A program made the position numbers and the translations under genes. DNA of 64,000 nt, taken from CAUZEO01 sp963578625 (GTDB lineage Bacteria; Verrucomicrobiota; Kiritimatiellia; SLOV01). Below the pieces are notes generated by a model. It made no database searches and was not told the origin of the DNA. It saw only the letters and a program-made list of their open reading frames with translations. This document shows positions 37,692 to 47,369 of the stretch, in pieces; within the stretch, counting starts at the first letter, position 1, and each line of letters starts with the position of its first letter. The stretch spans positions 1 to 64,000 of the forward strand of contig CAUZEO010000002.1 of assembly GCA_963578625.1 (NCBI GenBank), in the 5' to 3' direction.

Positions 37692-38135
37692 ATGCAAAAA
37701 GTCGGATTCAATGAAGCGCTTAACCTGATCCTGGAAGAGGATCCTCGGTACAAAGTGCAGGCGTACGGGTTTATCAGGGAGGCTCTCGATTTCACGATCA
37801 AGCATTTTGACAAACCGGTTGAGGGGCCCGGTCGCCACGTGTCCGGGACAGAGCTGCTGGAGGGCATCCGAACCTTCGCTCTCCAGGAGTACGGGCCGCT
37901 AACCAAAACGGTCTTTGGCACCTGGGGCATTAACGAGACCGCGGACTTCGGTCACATCGTATTCAATCTCGTGGGAAAAGGCGTCCTGGGGAAAACGGAC
38001 GAGGACAAACTCGATGATTTCCGAAGCGGTTATGATTTTGTTGAAGCGTTTCGCAAGCCATTCCTCCCGAAAGAGAAAAAGCCGGCGCGGAAAACCAAGC
38101 TGCCGAAGAGCATCGCGGAGTCCGACGAGGTCTAA
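37692..38135 (+). CDS. Minf_1886-like conserved protein
   Basis: The 147-residue soluble protein has NEALNLILEEDPRYKVQAYG, then FIREALDFTIKHF, HVSGTELLEGIRTFALQEYG and TWGINETADFGHIVFNLVGK. This strongly resembles the short family annotated as Minf_1886 or 'Verruc_Plancto-restricted protein', found almost only in Verrucomicrobia, Planctomycetes and relatives. Function is unknown. It ends in a basic Lys/Pro-rich tail (KEKKPARKTKLPK). The gene stands between leuS and the M16 peptidase on the same strand, and it is useful mainly as a lineage marker. The family name is recalled, not searched. Confidence 0.8.
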   Translation: MQKVGFNEALNLILEEDPRYKVQAYGFIREALDFTIKHFDKPVEGPGRHVSGTELLEGIRTFALQEYGPLTKTVFGTWGINETADFGHIVFNLVGKGVLGKTDEDKLDDFRSGYDFVEAFRKPFLPKEKKPARKTKLPKSIAESDEV

Positions 38136-38218
38136 ATTCCGTATTCTGTGTTGCCCCATGCGTGTTAGGCTCAAGTTTGGCACGTAATTCTCAACCTAGG
38201 ATGCTCCATCTAGATCTT

Positions 38219-40870
38219 ATGACATCGCACCGGCTCCAGCACAGATTCTCACTCGTTCCTATCCTCCTCATCGCGAGCAGGATCATAACCGCCGAATCCG
38301 CACTTGCGGAGACGCCGCTCGATGTCCTGCACGAGTCAAACGCATTGCTTCACAAGTTCGTTCTGGAGAACGGAATGATCGGCCTGGTGAAAGAAGACCA
38401 CAGCGCCCCGGTGGTGGCGGTCCAAATCTGGGTTGGGACCGGGTCCATCCACGAAGAAGACTACCTGGGCGGTGGCCTTTCGCATTATCTCGAACACATG
38501 CTGTTCAAGGGAACTACCAACCGTCCTCCCGGAAGCATTTCCAAAGAGATCGACGGCGCTGGTGGTGACATTAATGCGTACACCACGTATGACCGCACCG
38601 TGTACCACACCACCCTCCCCGGCGATCGATGGCGGGTCGGGCTCGAAGTCCTGGGCGATGCAGTTATGAATGCGAATTTTCCCGAGGAAGAGTGGCTCCG
38701 GGAGCGCGAGGTCGTGCTGCGCGAAGTGGCGATGGGGCGCGATGACCCAAACCGTATCGTTCATAAACTGCTGATGCGAACAGCATTCAGAGTCCACCCG
38801 TACCGGCATCCCATCATCGGACACGAAAACGTGCTGACCCGAATGACCCGGAGTGAGCTCAAGAATTTTTATCGGATTCACTACGTACCCGACAATATGA
38901 TCACCGTTATCGTCGGCGACATTGATGCCGGAGAAGTGGAAGCCGCGATCCGTGAGACCTTCGTCAACTTCCACCGCCGCCCCCGGGCGCCGGTCGTCCT
39001 TCCCAGTGAGCCGGCACAGGCCTCTCCCCGCTTCGGCCGAGAAACCGGGGCATTCAATCTTTCGCGCCTCGAATGGTCTTACCACACAGTTTCTTTGAAC
39101 CACCCCGACACCTCGGCACTGGATGTTCTGGCAAAAATCCTGGGCGGCGGGCGGAGCTCGCGCCTGGTTCGTGAGCTGGTAGAAGAGAAAAAACTTGCCG
39201 TGTCCGCAGATGCGTGGTCCTGGACGCCCGGAGAAAATGGGATGTTCGGCTTCAGCGCGGTGTTTCCGCCCGAGAACGAAACGGACTTGTTGGCAACGAT
39301 TCAAGAGCAGATCGACGCCTGGGGAAACACGATTTTCACCGGCGAAGAAATATCGAAAGCTCAACGCCAAATCCTGGTCTCTGAATTATCGGGCCTTCAG
39401 ACCGCGGCCGGACAAGCGCGCGACTATGCCTCCGGTGAGTTTTACGCCGGAGATCCATCCTTCTCCGAGAGTTACCTTGCCGGCGTCAACCGTGTTACCG
39501 CGGACGACCTGTCGAACGTCTTCAATAAGTATGTTCGCGCGGAAAACCAAACGACCGTGATCCTGTCGCCTGAAGTAGAGGAAAAAGGCGAAGCACGAAA
39601 ATCGGAAAGCAGGAATGCAACACTTCCGGAACGAATTACGCTGGCCAACGGGTCCACGCTGATTATAAGGGAAGACCACCGACTTCCATTCGTTTATTTC
39701 GCAGTGGCGGCCGGCGGCGGGCTCCTCGCGGAGAATCGCGACCGCGCAGGGGTCACGCAATTGATGGCGGACATGTTGACTCGCGGAACCGCGACCCGCA
39801 CCGCTTCCCAAATCGCGGAAAGCGTCGAATCCATCGGGGCCAGGCTAAACCCATACTCCGGACGAAACAGCTTCGGGCTGACCGCTCGATGTCTGAGCGA
39901 AGATACCGAGACGTTTGCTGATATTCTCGGTGATTGCCTCGTTCGTCCGGAATTCCCCCAGGATGAGATGGACAAGCAGAGAAATATCCAACTCGCCGCG
40001 GTCCGCCAGCAAATGGAACGTCCCATGTACCAGGCGCAACAGCAACTGCGCGACATGCTGTTTCCCGGCCACCCCTATAGCTGGATTCCCGCGGGTACCT
40101 TGCAGAGCATCGAGGAAATTGTTCGTACTGACCTTGTCTCGCTGCACCGGAAGCTCGTGGTGTCGTCGAACCTCGTGCTTTCCATTTTCGGAGACGTTTC
40201 CGTAGAGCAGGCAACGGAAATAGCGACTCGCATTTTGGCAGCCGCGCCTTCGGGGCCGCCGATGACGCCGGCGACCACGCAGCCGGCGCCGAAACTCCCC
40301 GCAAGCCGGAAACGGGAGGAGCCAAAGGAACAGGCCATCATCCTGATCGGTTTCCCCGGGGTGGACGTGCTTGACTCGCGCGTTGATGCGCTGAGCATTC
40401 TCGAGAACGCATTGAGCGGCTTGTCATCCGACCTCGTGATCGAAATCAGAGACAAGCGCGGCCTGGCCTACTACGCGGGCGCATACCAGAGAGCGGGTCG
40501 AGAGCCCGGTTCGGTTGTCTTCTACGCTGGTACCAGGCCCGATGTGTTACTGGAAGTCGAAAACCTCCTCAATGAACAGATAGAACGTGTGTCCACGGAA
40601 GGCCTTCGCGAGGAAGAACTGTCACGCTCCCGAGCGCAACTCATTGCCACCCATGAGAAGGGACTTCAGGATAACGGTGGACTGGCGCAGACCTGCGCAT
40701 TGAACGAGCTGTACGGATTGGGGTACCTCCATGCATTCAAAACACGCGAACGACTGGAAGCCGTACCTTCCGAGGAAATTCAGCGCGCCGCCGCGGAACT
40801 CCTGAAAGCAGACCAACGAGCGGTCTCCATTGTTGTCCCGGAATCGGCGGCGAATGCGGAGAACCCGTAA
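38219..40870 (+). CDS. M16 family zinc metallopeptidase (PqqL/insulinase-like)
   Basis: The product is an exported M16 protease of about 883 residues with two M16 halves. I start at Met 38219, before a signal peptide (RFSLVPILLIASRI...AESALAE); Mets at 38162 and 38201 are alternatives. The first half carries the inverted zinc motif HYLEH in LGGGLSHYLEHMLFKGT, and the downstream Glu in EREVVLREVAMG. The second half starts at about 455 (LPERITLANGSTLIIREDHR) and lacks the zinc motif, as is usual for two-domain members. It degrades peptides in the periplasm. The M15-like peptidase gene follows 21 bases on. Confidence 0.9.
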   Translation: MTSHRLQHRFSLVPILLIASRIITAESALAETPLDVLHESNALLHKFVLENGMIGLVKEDHSAPVVAVQIWVGTGSIHEEDYLGGGLSHYLEHMLFKGTTNRPPGSISKEIDGAGGDINAYTTYDRTVYHTTLPGDRWRVGLEVLGDAVMNANFPEEEWLREREVVLREVAMGRDDPNRIVHKLLMRTAFRVHPYRHPIIGHENVLTRMTRSELKNFYRIHYVPDNMITVIVGDIDAGEVEAAIRETFVNFHRRPRAPVVLPSEPAQASPRFGRETGAFNLSRLEWSYHTVSLNHPDTSALDVLAKILGGGRSSRLVRELVEEKKLAVSADAWSWTPGENGMFGFSAVFPPENETDLLATIQEQIDAWGNTIFTGEEISKAQRQILVSELSGLQTAAGQARDYASGEFYAGDPSFSESYLAGVNRVTADDLSNVFNKYVRAENQTTVILSPEVEEKGEARKSESRNATLPERITLANGSTLIIREDHRLPFVYFAVAAGGGLLAENRDRAGVTQLMADMLTRGTATRTASQIAESVESIGARLNPYSGRNSFGLTARCLSEDTETFADILGDCLVRPEFPQDEMDKQRNIQLAAVRQQMERPMYQAQQQLRDMLFPGHPYSWIPAGTLQSIEEIVRTDLVSLHRKLVVSSNLVLSIFGDVSVEQATEIATRILAAAPSGPPMTPATTQPAPKLPASRKREEPKEQAIILIGFPGVDVLDSRVDALSILENALSGLSSDLVIEIRDKRGLAYYAGAYQRAGREPGSVVFYAGTRPDVLLEVENLLNEQIERVSTEGLREEELSRSRAQLIATHEKGLQDNGGLAQTCALNELYGLGYLHAFKTRERLEAVPSEEIQRAAAELLKADQRAVSIVVPESAANAENP

Positions 40871-40891
40871 GCGGCGACGCCCGAACATTTC

Positions 40892-41668
40892 ATGCTGCTG
40901 TGGATCCAAGAATTCTTCCGCGAGTTGAAGCGTCTGCTTCTTCGGGCGTGGGGCACGGCATGTTCCGCGGACTTGCCGCCCGGAACCCCCTTTCTAATCC
41001 TTCCCGGTCTTGCCCTCCTGGTATCGGCATTGATGGTGGGAACAGGCCTCTATATCGGTGGCCGAGACGGAACCGGTCAGATTCCCGGCGCACCGGTTTC
41101 CGAAGAACCTGTGGTCATCGAAAAGAAAGTGCTCGAGGAAGAATCGCCATCACCCATGCCGATTGATCAACCGGTTCGCGAAGTCCTTTCAAAGTTTCCC
41201 AGGGGAACACGACTTCCTTCTTTCAAGGAGGGAACGACCTCCGTATCGATCGATGAGGTTCCATTTGACCCCGACCGGGACCTCGTTGCGGTGTTCGACG
41301 ATCGGGTCTGGTGGGAAAGCGATAACGACGATCGATCCGGCGATACGGAAGACGATCATCTTGTTCACTATTCATTGGAAGAATCACTGCGCAGAGTGAT
41401 CGAGTTGGTCGTGCGGGAAGGCGGCACGCTGGAGGTCCATGACGCCTATCGAGCCAGCGGGGTTCACTCCCGAAAATCGCTGCACAAGCAGGGTCGCGCG
41501 GTGGACCTGACCTGTGACGAACTCGGTCTCGAACGCCTGTCTATTCTGGCCTGGGCCGCCGGATTCGACTGGGTGTACTACGAGGCACCGACACGAGGCG
41601 GGCATCACGTCCACGCATCCGTACGGCCGGACCGTGATCCTTACGTGCCGATCATGTGGCCCAAATAG
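40892..41668 (+). CDS. Membrane-anchored M15-type peptidase (D-Ala-D-Ala/Hedgehog-like zinc fold)
   Basis: The 258-residue protein has an N-terminal cytoplasmic segment, a membrane helix (FLILPGLALLVSALMVGTGL) and a periplasmic domain. Its zinc site reads VHSRKSLHKQGRAVDLTCDE (His and Asp) and RGGHHVHASVRPD (His pair), preceded by LEVHDAYRASG. This is the fold of VanX/Hedgehog/M15 enzymes, which usually cut peptidoglycan cross-links or D-Ala peptides. A long Asp/Glu-rich loop (WWESDNDDRSGDTEDD) is unusual. It follows the M16 gene closely and may be co-transcribed. Confidence 0.8.
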   Translation: MLLWIQEFFRELKRLLLRAWGTACSADLPPGTPFLILPGLALLVSALMVGTGLYIGGRDGTGQIPGAPVSEEPVVIEKKVLEEESPSPMPIDQPVREVLSKFPRGTRLPSFKEGTTSVSIDEVPFDPDRDLVAVFDDRVWWESDNDDRSGDTEDDHLVHYSLEESLRRVIELVVREGGTLEVHDAYRASGVHSRKSLHKQGRAVDLTCDELGLERLSILAWAAGFDWVYYEAPTRGGHHVHASVRPDRDPYVPIMWPK

Positions 41669-41756
41669 ACCCCAAAGCGGGATTCGAGTATTCGTTCCGG
41701 CAAAGTACAGAACCGGAAATCGCCTCGCTTTCGAAGACCGAATAGCCAATACCAAT

Positions 41757-42372
41757 TCAGTCAAACGCATTGTCGCTTCGCGCTTTTTCCTTCGAGAGAT
41801 GATGCTCGGCATAAAGGGTATGGAGAGCTGATTCGAGGCTCGGCATGAATTGATCTCTGTCACCGTTCAACAAGAAAGGTTGGCCGACAAATACATCGCA
41901 GTTGAACGGCACCAGAAGCAGAGAGCGTCTAGGCAAGGCTCTTCCCGTTCCGTGCAGAAACACACCGGAACCTCGGGAAAGCGACGCGCGAGATGGGCCA
42001 TTCCGGATCGGAGGGATGACGTCTGCTCCGGCTCACCTCGTGTTCCCTCGGGAACACCAAAATTTGACCCTCCTCGAGCTCTCGACAACAGGCTTGAAGA
42101 GGGTCGCGGCCAGCAAGGGAAGGGGTTCTGGATATGGGAACGATCCCGATGCACTTGAGGGAAATCCATGCAGTAAATCGGTTTTTCATAAAGTCGTCCG
42201 ACGCCGCCACGGGTCGGATTCTCCAAAGCCTGGACTGCGAAAACAGGTTCATCAACACCCAGGCGTCCAGATGACTATTGTGATTCGCGGTGACGATGAG
42301 CGGTCCATTCGATGGGAGGCGTTCACGATGCCGGACATTCATGCCTATAAACACGAATAAGAACGGCTTCAT
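41757..42372 (-). pseudogene. PlsC-type acyltransferase, frameshifted
   Basis: From Met 42372 (MKPFLFVFIGMNVRHRERLP) the frame gives VTANHNSHLDAW, the NHxxxxD acyltransferase motif, and GIVPISRT. A one-base loss near 42048 leaves LVFPRE instead of continuing to EGTRGEPEQTSSLRSGMAHL, which is in another frame. A second shift near 41965 is needed for VFLHGTGRALPRRSLLLVPF, and the product then runs to a stop at 41757. All family blocks are present, but in three frames. It would acylate lysophosphatidate if intact. It is fused in frame behind the CdsA remnant. Confidence 0.65.
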
Positions 42373-42830
42373 GAAAAGCACAAAAAACAGGTAGCGAATA
42401 AAATGTGGCGCCAGGAGAATTGCCGTGATGACCGTGGTGGCGAACCCGCCGATCAATCTCCCCATGTCTTGCCGGGACTGACCCTTGGAACAACCTTTCT
42501 TCTCCCGATCATCTTGCCCCATACAAACTGCGCCATGTCGTTCAAGCCGGTGATCAGCAACAGGTATAGCGCGAGCCCGTCACCACCCGCTACAGTGGGC
42601 TTTTCGCCGGGCAGAACGAGCATGGTACGCCATGTGGCTGATGCTGAACTCGGTGATAATGAGTCCCCAGTGAAGCGAACCGACGGCGCGAAGAAAACCA
42701 TCCGTATTCCCCAAGCCGATCATCTGCAGCGGAATCAGCAGAAACAGGTATACGGGAATGAAAAGGATGAACATCCCGTACCACTCGATCCCTATGAAGA
42801 AGTGCTGAAATGCCACCGCCCAGGGACATC
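42373..42830 (-). pseudogene. Phosphatidate cytidylyltransferase (CdsA/YnbB-like), truncated and frameshifted
   Basis: The first frame reads FFIGIEWYGMFILFIPVYLF and GFLRAVGSLHWGLIITEFSI, like the middle of YnbB-type CdsA proteins. A shift near 42625 leads to LYLLLITGLNDMAQFVWGKM and RKVVPRVSPGKTWG, the CdsA signature. Another shift near 42465 gives LIGGFATTVITAILLAP, after which the sequence jumps to HFIRYLFF, the normal extreme C-terminus. The first ~100 residues and a C-terminal block are deleted. The upstream end is spliced onto the CDP-alcohol phosphatidyltransferase remnant. Confidence 0.65.
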
Positions 42831-43219
42831 CAGGCAATGACAAGTCGGTCAGCATCGCAAGAAACACAACCGCGATAGGCCCTGCCGAGTGCACGCCGGG
42901 AACAATGGCAAAGGGCAGGTACAAAGCCGCATCGGAAACTACGTCACCAAGCTCGTTCCGCATTCCGCCTAGCGGCGTCACGCTCTTTAGCCAGCATTCC
43001 ATCGACCGCGTTCAGCGCCATCCGGAGGAACAGGACCACGGGAATCAGGAACAGACTCCGTGGCGCCGCACCAGTGCGAAACACGGCAAGCCCAGCCGCA
43101 ATGGAAAGAATCAGCGCTGCCACCGTAACCTGGTTCGGAGTTATACCAGATGCGGCAAGCGTCCGGGCAATCGGTCGAAGCAGATTCTGAAACTTGGGCT
43201 TCAGGTCGTAAATGGTCAT
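42831..43219 (-). pseudogene. CDP-alcohol phosphatidyltransferase (YnbA-like), frameshifted and truncated
   Basis: From Met 43219 the frame reads LKPKFQNLLRPIARTLAASG, then ITPNQVTVAALILSIAAGLA and MALNAVDGMLAKE. This is the start of the DGxxAR...GxxxDxxxD active site. A shift near 42985 is needed to continue to VTPLGGMRNELGDVVSDAAL and YLPFAIVPG. The sequence then breaks at about 42830, where it enters the CdsA remnant, so the last three helices are lost. YnbA-type, CdsA-type and PlsC genes often form one operon, and that order is still legible here. Confidence 0.65.
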
Positions 43220-43269
43220 TGGCGTCCCACCCCTATTCGGCATAAGGACGGGACCAATGGTTCACAACA

Positions 43270-43310
43270 AAAAGGGGCTGCCCGCACACGGCGGAAAGCC
43301 CCTTTCTCAA
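43270..43310 (-). terminator. Intrinsic terminator after the outer-membrane barrel gene
   Basis: Perfect 9-base arms (AAAGGGGCT at 43271-43279 and AGCCCCTTT at 43297-43305) have a 17-base loop. On the minus strand the stem is followed by a T-run. It lies 23 bases beyond the stop of the barrel gene. A-rich sequence on the other side could also serve plus-strand transcripts. Confidence 0.8.
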
Positions 43311-43332
43311 AAAAATCAGGATGAAGGGTACG

Positions 43333-43857
43333 TCAATCCCAGAAGAATCGAAGACCGATGCGCCACTGAACATCGATATCGGAACTCGTGTTGTCTTCCG
43401 GAAACACCTCGGAAGAGGCAATCCTGAAAATGATATCCGAGTCGAGCGCAACGTCTTCGGTAATGAAGTATTTAATCCCGATATTGAACGATCCGATCGC
43501 AGCGGATGCATCCTTCTTCGGTGTATTTTTTAATTGCATCTCGGTTGATCCGTAGGACAATGCGACTCCGATATACGGGATGACCGGCGCCTCAAGCACA
43601 AAGTTGTACTCAGCGAATGCGCCGAGCTCATAGGTGCTTACCACATCGTTGTCGCTTATGCCGATCAAGCCGCCGAATTCCAGATAGTCGATCCAGAAAT
43701 ATCCGCCCTTGAGCGCCAGGTCGACTTCAGTTCCGAACTCGGTGTCAAAATCTACGCCGCCGACAATGCCGATTTCCTTCGTATCCTGATCGATGTTGGC
43801 TGCGAAAACCGATCCCGCGAGAGCCGTGACCGCGATAAATGTTATAAACTTCCTCAT
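43333..43857 (-). CDS. Outer-membrane beta-barrel protein (OmpW/OmpA-barrel-like)
   Basis: The 174-residue protein has a signal peptide (RKFITFIAVTALAGSVFAAN). Alternating aromatic/hydrophobic strands follow, such as EVDLALKGGYFWIDYLEFGG and VIPYIGVALSYGSTEM. It ends in WRIGLRFFWD, an aromatic C-terminus close to the BAM signal. The start at 43857 is fixed by a consensus AGGAGG seven bases upstream; the longer frame to 44028 lacks a signal. It is a small 8-stranded barrel of unknown ligand and is a single-gene unit closed by the 43270-43310 terminator. Confidence 0.8.
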   Translation of the reverse strand: MRKFITFIAVTALAGSVFAANIDQDTKEIGIVGGVDFDTEFGTEVDLALKGGYFWIDYLEFGGLIGISDNDVVSTYELGAFAEYNFVLEAPVIPYIGVALSYGSTEMQLKNTPKKDASAAIGSFNIGIKYFITEDVALDSDIIFRIASSEVFPEDNTSSDIDVQWRIGLRFFWD

Positions 43858-43861
43858 CAAG

Positions 43862-43872
43862 AATCCTCCTTT
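43862..43872 (-). promoter_or_regulatory. Strong Shine-Dalgarno site of the barrel gene
   Basis: The minus strand reads AAAGGAGGATT about seven bases before ATG 43857. This near-perfect anti-16S match decides the start codon and suggests high expression. Confidence 0.7.
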
Positions 43873-44026
43873 GTGTATCCTTTTTCTATCCGAAGGCGAG
43901 ATCGCCCTCCCGTTTCCGCCCCACCAAGTACATAATTGGGGCACCAAAGTCCAGAGCGAAAATCGACTCAAAAGATGACGCGGGTTGACGTTGTCTTCCC
44001 CTGCATAATAGGTTGCCCGCAACATC

Positions 44027-47000
44027 ATGAGCCTGCGAAACGATGCTGGGATGGCTCAGCGGGACTTGAAGCACCTGGGGGCACTCTTCGATCCAGGGGA
44101 GGATCGGTCTGTCCAGGCCCTGTCGACGTCGGCCTTGGCATACGTTTTACTCCGGGCCCGCGACTATTTTACTAATTCTATTCTGTGCGTCACCGACGGA
44201 CCCCGGACCCAGGATCAGCTGTTCCACGACCTCCTCTCTCTCGATGCCGGCTCCGAGGAGAATTTGGCTTTCTATCCCGGATGGGAAACGCTGCCCGACG
44301 AGGATAGCGGACCTCACCCGGACATTGTCGGAGACCGCCTTGCGGTTCTCCACGCACTCTCCCAACCCGCCGCGCCGAAAGTTACGATCACCACCGTGCA
44401 GGCGATCATGCAAAAGACAATTTCACTTGATCGGCTCCGGAAAGACACGCTGAAACTCTCCCTTGGAGACGACACCGGACCGGAAAAACTGACCGCTTCG
44501 CTCAGCGCATTGGGATACCGGTTCCAGGTGCAGATCTCGGAAAAAGGAGAAGCCGCAGTACGGGGCTGCATTCTCGACGTGTGGCCTCTCTCCGAACCGT
44601 GGCCTCTTCGCCTGGATTTCTTCGGTGACTCCCTGGAGTCGATCCGGGCCTTTGACCCCAACACCCAACGCAGCATCGAAACGCGGCAGGAAGCGACAAT
44701 CTCTCCGGCGGCGGAATGGGCCGCGGAGGGAGCCGGACAACTCGACGCGGATCTCTTCGATGCGATACACGGAGACACCTGTTTCGTGTGGCTGGATCCT
44801 CCGATCCTGGCACTGCATGCAGAGGTCTTTGAAGAAACGGTTGAGGAACTGTCCCATGGCGCGCTGGCGCTCACCTACCAGGAAGCGCAGGCCCGCGCAG
44901 CGAATTGCTCGACATTCGGAAGTCTGTACATTGGCGCCGGTCCGGACTCGGATGCGGAGTTCGCTGCTCTCGGCATCCGCGCCGTCGAAGGAATTCCCGC
45001 GGTCCCGGGTCCTTCCGATTCCCCGGATCCATTGGAAAAAGAAAGAATTCGCTTTCTCGCCGAGCTTGACGGAGCAAGAACGGGAGGCGCCCGGGTGAGC
45101 TTCTACTTCAACACCGAGGGAACCAGGGATCGGTTTGCCGGATTCGTGGCAGCGCACGTACCTGGATTACACCAACACGCCGAACGGCACCTGGGACAGC
45201 TATCGGAAGGGTTTGAAGTACCGGGGACCGGCCGAATCGTGGTGTCGGAAAGCGATGTGTACGGCACGCGCAAAGCCGTTCGCGGGCGATATGACCTTCA
45301 TGCGTCACGAAGAGGCCCAAGCCGGCTTGCGAGCTTGCACGTACTGGATTGGACCGACTTGCGGCCGGGCGAATTTGTGGTGCACATCGAGCACGGGATT
45401 GGCAAATACCTTGGACTCCAGGAAATCGAGACCCACGGCACGACCCAGGAAGTGCTATCAGTGGAGTACGCAGAGAAAGCGCGTCTCTATATCCCGGTTG
45501 GCCAAACCCACTTACTCTCCCGATATGTTGGGACCGGGGCCAAACCGCCCGGCCTCCACCGGCTCGGCGGTCGTCGATGGAAAAACGAAAAACGGGCGGC
45601 TCAACTGGCGGTGCGCGACCTGGCTGCCATGATGATGGAAACGCAGGCACTGCGGGACACCCACGCGGGATTCGCATTCGCGCCGGACGACGATTGGCAG
45701 CGCGAATTTGAAGCTTCCTTCCCCTATCAGGAGACACGGGATCAACACCAGGCGATTCAGGACGTGAAGGCCGATATGGAGCGCCCCCGGCCCACGGATC
45801 GGCTTGTGTGCGGGGATGTGGGGTACGGTAAAACAGAAATTGCGATGCGCGCCGCGTTCAAGGCGGTCATGAGCGGAAAACAAGTAGGAATGCTGGTTCC
45901 GACAACCGTGCTCGCCCAGCAGCACTACGACACATTCCGCGCGCGAATGAAGGCATTTCCCATCACCATCGAAATGTTGAGCAGGTTTCAGACCCGGTCC
46001 CGGATGACGGACATCACCGGGCAACTACGCGCCGGATCCGTAGACATCGTTATCGGCACTCACCGCCTTCTTCAGCGTGATGTCGAATTTCAGGACTTGG
46101 GATTGCTGATCATCGACGAGGAACAGCGCTTCGGCGTGGAACAGAAAGAGTATTTCAAACAGGTCCGTCAGTTGGTTGATGTCCTGACGCTGAGCGCAAC
46201 ACCGATCCCGAGGACCTTGTATCTGAGCCTGCTCGGCGCCAAGGACATGAGCACCATTCAAACTCCGCCCCAGGAACGGCTTCCTATCGAAACCTTCATC
46301 AGCCCCTACAGCGAAGATCTCATCCGCCATGCGGTCCTGCGAGAACTAAATCGCGAGGGGCAGGTCTATTTTTTGCACAACCGCGTACTTTCGATTAGGC
46401 GCGTCGAGGATCGCCTCAAACACCTCGTGCCGGAAGCAAAAATTGCCGTCGGGCATGGCCAGATGAAGGAAGGTGAACTGGCCACGGTCATGCGAGCATT
46501 CTACGAAGGATCGATCGACGTCCTGCTCTGCACGACCATCATTGAGAGCGGGGTCGACATTCCGAACGTCAACACGATTATCATCGATCGCGCGGACCGC
46601 TTCGGTCTCGCGGAATTGTACCAGCTTCGGGGTCGGGTCGGCCGCTACAAACACCAGGCGTACGCATACCTGCTGCTCCCGCCGAGCGGCTCCATGATCA
46701 GCGCCGCGCGCAGGCGGATCTCAGCCCTGCAGAGATACGGAAGTCTCGGCGCCGGCTTCAAATTGGCGCTCAAGGATCTCGAAATACGCGGTACGGGGAA
46801 TCTTCTGGGGGCAGAGCAGAGCGGTCATATTGGGGCAGTCGGTTTCGAGCTCTACTGCCAGTTCCTCACCCGAACTGTGGCACGACTTCAGGGAGAAGTA
46901 GTTCCGTCCCTGATCGAAACGGAGCTGAAACTGGACTTTCTGAACTTCAGCACCGCCGCTGCGGACGGAGAAGACGGCGCTGTCATTCCTCTCTCCTACA

Positions 47001-47347
47001 TTGACGACGAGGATCTTCGGGTACATGCGTACCGGAAAATATCAACCACCAGTTCGGAAGAGGCGATCGACGCCCTCTTTTCAGAATTTGGCGACAGATT
47101 CGGCCCGGTACCCTCCGCCGTGAATCGCCTGCTGAAAATGTGCCGGGTTCGTATACTCGCGGCGTCCAAAGACATCACCCTCGTCGAAACACGCGGAGAT
47201 CGAGTGATGATGACCCGAAACAATGACTACCTGAAAGATGGGTCCCGGTTCCCTAGACTCACCGCACCCGCCGCAGACGCACGCCTGAACCAATTGATTA
47301 CAATCGTCCGAAACGCAACTTCACGCGAAACAGGTGTCCCCGGGTAA
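44027..47347 (+). CDS. mfd: Transcription-repair coupling factor
   Basis: The 1106-residue translocase removes stalled RNA polymerase and recruits UvrA. The N-terminal UvrB-like region (about 40-330) contains NLAFYPGWETLP and RGCILDVWPLSEPWPLRLDF. The RNA-polymerase-interacting CarD-like domain begins RPGEFVVHIEHGIGKYLGLQ. The RecG-like motor has Walker A CGDVGYGKTEIAMRAAF, the box II variant IIDEEQRFGVEQKE, TLSATPIPRTLY and the helicase block RADRFGLAELYQLRGRVGR. The C-terminal TRCF domain is present. Length is typical and all motors are intact. Met 44027 is used; Met 44051 is possible. Confidence 0.95.
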   Translation: MSLRNDAGMAQRDLKHLGALFDPGEDRSVQALSTSALAYVLLRARDYFTNSILCVTDGPRTQDQLFHDLLSLDAGSEENLAFYPGWETLPDEDSGPHPDIVGDRLAVLHALSQPAAPKVTITTVQAIMQKTISLDRLRKDTLKLSLGDDTGPEKLTASLSALGYRFQVQISEKGEAAVRGCILDVWPLSEPWPLRLDFFGDSLESIRAFDPNTQRSIETRQEATISPAAEWAAEGAGQLDADLFDAIHGDTCFVWLDPPILALHAEVFEETVEELSHGALALTYQEAQARAANCSTFGSLYIGAGPDSDAEFAALGIRAVEGIPAVPGPSDSPDPLEKERIRFLAELDGARTGGARVSFYFNTEGTRDRFAGFVAAHVPGLHQHAERHLGQLSEGFEVPGTGRIVVSESDVYGTRKAVRGRYDLHASRRGPSRLASLHVLDWTDLRPGEFVVHIEHGIGKYLGLQEIETHGTTQEVLSVEYAEKARLYIPVGQTHLLSRYVGTGAKPPGLHRLGGRRWKNEKRAAQLAVRDLAAMMMETQALRDTHAGFAFAPDDDWQREFEASFPYQETRDQHQAIQDVKADMERPRPTDRLVCGDVGYGKTEIAMRAAFKAVMSGKQVGMLVPTTVLAQQHYDTFRARMKAFPITIEMLSRFQTRSRMTDITGQLRAGSVDIVIGTHRLLQRDVEFQDLGLLIIDEEQRFGVEQKEYFKQVRQLVDVLTLSATPIPRTLYLSLLGAKDMSTIQTPPQERLPIETFISPYSEDLIRHAVLRELNREGQVYFLHNRVLSIRRVEDRLKHLVPEAKIAVGHGQMKEGELATVMRAFYEGSIDVLLCTTIIESGVDIPNVNTIIIDRADRFGLAELYQLRGRVGRYKHQAYAYLLLPPSGSMISAARRRISALQRYGSLGAGFKLALKDLEIRGTGNLLGAEQSGHIGAVGFELYCQFLTRTVARLQGEVVPSLIETELKLDFLNFSTAAADGEDGAVIPLSYIDDEDLRVHAYRKISTTSSEEAIDALFSEFGDRFGPVPSAVNRLLKMCRVRILAASKDITLVETRGDRVMMTRNNDYLKDGSRFPRLTAPAADARLNQLITIVRNATSRETGVPG

Positions 47348-47369
47348 CGAAGCCCACCCGGAGCCCCAG

